A stretch of DNA of 64,000 bases from VXPQ01 sp964608315. GTDB taxonomy: Bacteria > Bacteroidota > Rhodothermia > Rhodothermales > VXPQ01. Below are positions 62,736 through 64,000 of this stretch, piece after piece; within the stretch, counting starts at the first letter, position 1, and each line of letters begins with the position of its first letter. A program made the translations under genes and the position numbers. The notes beneath the pieces are model-generated. The model was given only the letters and a program-made list of their open reading frames with translations. It ran no database searches and was not told the origin of the DNA. Location of the stretch: positions 58,675 through 122,674 of the forward strand of contig CAZSNF010000010.1 in NCBI GenBank assembly GCA_964608315.1. Reading direction: 5' to 3'.

Positions 62736-62990
62736 GGACACTCTGATTAAATCTACTTCGATCAGCGCTTCACGTTCGTGCGTACAGGACATTGTGCCGG
62801 CGTCGTTGAAATCAACGGTAAACGCTGCAGGTTCGGTGCATGGCGGACGTAGCGCCCTTCGGGAGGCTGCGAGAGGCGCGCTGGCTGTGTCATTCCTCAT
62901 TATGCGGGGCCGCCACACTACTTGCTTCGTCATTCCTTGCCAGAGCGCCTCTCGCAGCCTCTTAACTTTACACATTTAATCAGCGTATCC
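62736..62990 (-). repeat. Repeat family A, intact copy (255 bp) with TTAA on both sides
   Basis: TTAA at 62732-62735 and 62991-62994. Ends GGACACTCTGATTAAATCTA and TTTAATCAGCGTATCC. Here the R-hairpin has lost bases on one side (GGACGTAGCGCCC instead of GGACGTGAAGCGCCC), so the arms no longer fully pair. The right flank runs into another end fragment (GGATACGCTAATCAAAGTAC). Confidence 0.93.
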
Positions 62991-63001
62991 TTAAGGATAC
63001 G

Positions 63002-63928
63002 CTAATCAAAGTACCCTTGCATAATGTCCATCCATATCGCCAGTCCCTTCCATGAGCCATAGGACGCATAGTGGCGACGAATGTCGGCGTCCGCGCCGCC
63101 ACCGAATTTTCGGGAAAACATCGACCGGGCCGACGAATCAAGCGCAAGGTAATCGAACCGCCCCAGCAGTTTCATGACCGAACCCGCAGCGTACGGGCCG
63201 AATCCGCTCAGGGAACGTATCTCGGCGAACAGGTCGGCGGAAGACATTTCCGTACAGGCCCATCCCTCTGCGTCGATCTTCTCCTCTGCAATACGGCAGG
63301 CCAATTCGTGAAGGTATGCATTCCGATAGCCTGCCCGCAGATGCCCGGACAACGTGGAGAAAGACAAGTTCGCAACGGTTTCCGGAGAAGGAAACGCGCC
63401 GGACGCGCCTAATTCATTCAACCGCTGCGCCATCTTCCGGGTCATGGCCCAAGTGGTGTTGGTCGTAAGCAGCGTTTTCGCCAAATCTTCCCACACTGTG
63501 GGCGCGCGCAACAATCGTCCGGCCCGATGCGCAAACACCCAGCGATAGCGCGGCTCGTCCGCAAGCAGCGCATAAAAAGGCTCCAGGTCCAGGTCTATAT
63601 TCAACATGCGGCGAACCATCCGCCGCAGATGCGCACGCAACGGAGGAGACAGCGCAGCATCCGCGCCGCCGGGCGCATCGTTCAAAACCTCGTCGATATA
63701 CACATGCACCTTCTCTCCACAGGATATGGCGTCGCCGGCTGGTTCCGCGGCGAAGGCGAGCCGGACCACGCGCCCGTCGGGCAGCAATTCCGTCCGCCAC
63801 AACCGCGCATAGTCCTCGGCGTGGCGGAAAGGCGCCAACTCAATCCAGCCGTGACTCCGCAACGTCGACCGGAAACGAAACGCGGGAGGACATTCGATGG
63901 TCAGGACAGGAACGTCGGAGAAGGACAT
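63002..63928 (-). CDS. HhH-GPD DNA glycosylase family protein
   Basis: 308 residues from the ATG at 63928. N-terminal beta domain, then the helical glycosylase core: WEDLAKTLLTTNTTWAMTRK, and the hairpin-Gly/Pro region IRSLSGFGPYAAGSVMKLLG followed by RFDYLALDSSARSMFSRKFG, in which Asp of LALD is the expected catalytic residue. AlkA/OGG-like enzymes remove alkylated or oxidised bases. No [4Fe-4S] Cys cluster is seen, so it is not of the MutY/Nth type. The frame continues upstream through the L end of another family A copy, which is excluded. Confidence 0.82.
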   Translation of the reverse strand: MSFSDVPVLTIECPPAFRFRSTLRSHGWIELAPFRHAEDYARLWRTELLPDGRVVRLAFAAEPAGDAISCGEKVHVYIDEVLNDAPGGADAALSPPLRAHLRRMVRRMLNIDLDLEPFYALLADEPRYRWVFAHRAGRLLRAPTVWEDLAKTLLTTNTTWAMTRKMAQRLNELGASGAFPSPETVANLSFSTLSGHLRAGYRNAYLHELACRIAEEKIDAEGWACTEMSSADLFAEIRSLSGFGPYAAGSVMKLLGRFDYLALDSSARSMFSRKFGGGADADIRRHYASYGSWKGLAIWMDIMQGYFD

Positions 63929-63940
63929 AGGGCCTGTTAA

Positions 63941-64000
63941 GGAAGCTCTGATTAATTCTGCAAAGTTCAGAGGCTGCGAGAGACGCGCTGGCAAGGAATG
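63941..64000 (+). repeat. Repeat family A, copy cut by the window edge
   Basis: TTAA (63937-63940), GGAAGCTCTGATTAATTCTG and then CAAAGTTCAGAGGCTGCGAG: the L end of the GGAA subtype, preceded by GGGCCTG as in the B-inserted copy. The rest lies beyond 64000. Confidence 0.9.

Noticed and set aside
2076..64000. Possibility that the repeats are a CRISPR array
   Set aside because: Copies are ~255 bp, dispersed by kilobases, in both orientations and with inverted termini; there are no regular spacers and no cas genes.
2076..64000. Possibility that family A is a REP/BIME element
   Set aside because: REP units are 20-40 bp hairpins without target duplication. Family A has fixed borders, ~20-bp termini and 4-bp flanks.

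Overview
The window is a GC-rich, gene-dense chromosomal segment. I read it as coming from the Bacteroidota/Rhodothermota side of the FCB group. The reasons are an outer-membrane beta-barrel protein with a carboxypeptidase-regulatory-like plug region, a second TonB-dependent receptor next to a DUF1080 protein, many lipoproteins, an MlaE/F/D cluster, paired NfeD genes, and a 31-residue Lys/Arg-rich protein typical of that group. The taxonomic call is inference; no rRNA gene is present.

Layout. 1-4.4 kb: a truncated cell-wall amidase, then an ECF sigma factor / membrane anti-sigma-like / secreted coiled-coil operon. 4.4-9.7 kb: mlaE-mlaF-mlaD, DUF445, dus. 9.7-25 kb: housekeeping genes (HAD phosphatase, solute-binding lipoprotein, PcrA/UvrD helicase, two NfeD proteins, alpha/beta hydrolase, YtxH, YaaA, coaX, birA, fabI, L,D-transpeptidase) ending in the tmRNA gene ssrA. 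25-28.4 kb: just after ssrA, an accessory stretch with an ATPase plus putative nuclease pair. 28.4-38 kb: a catabolic operon (FAD oxidoreductase, phosphotriesterase-like, sulfatase, semialdehyde dehydrogenase) and an oxidoreductase / sulfotransferase-like / aminotransferase group. 38-48 kb: a second accessory zone with an AAA ATPase plus frameshifted DUF4276 pair, a PLP decarboxylase, a tandem duplication of about 1.7 kb carrying Uma2-type nucleases and small coiled-coil membrane proteins, and a winged-helix/PD-(D/E)XK protein. 48-62 kb: sugar and sugar-acid metabolism (RidA, sialidase-like, DUF89, fucose-isomerase-like, SDR, 2-keto-3-deoxygluconate kinase-like) with two outer-membrane receptors. 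62-64 kb: cold-shock protein and a DNA glycosylase.

The most striking feature is not a protein. A 254-256 bp non-coding element (called family A here) occurs seven times intact, once cut by the window edge, and many more times as deletion derivatives and end fragments. It has inverted termini of about 20 bp, two internal hairpins whose arms change together between copies, and 4-bp flanks that are mostly TTAA (TAAA at two copies). One copy interrupts a member of a second repeat family (B), and the interrupted site shows a TTAA duplication, which is direct sequence evidence of mobility. No transposase is in the window, so these look like non-autonomous (MITE-like) elements at very high density. 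They sit inside operons, often within a few bases of start or stop codons.
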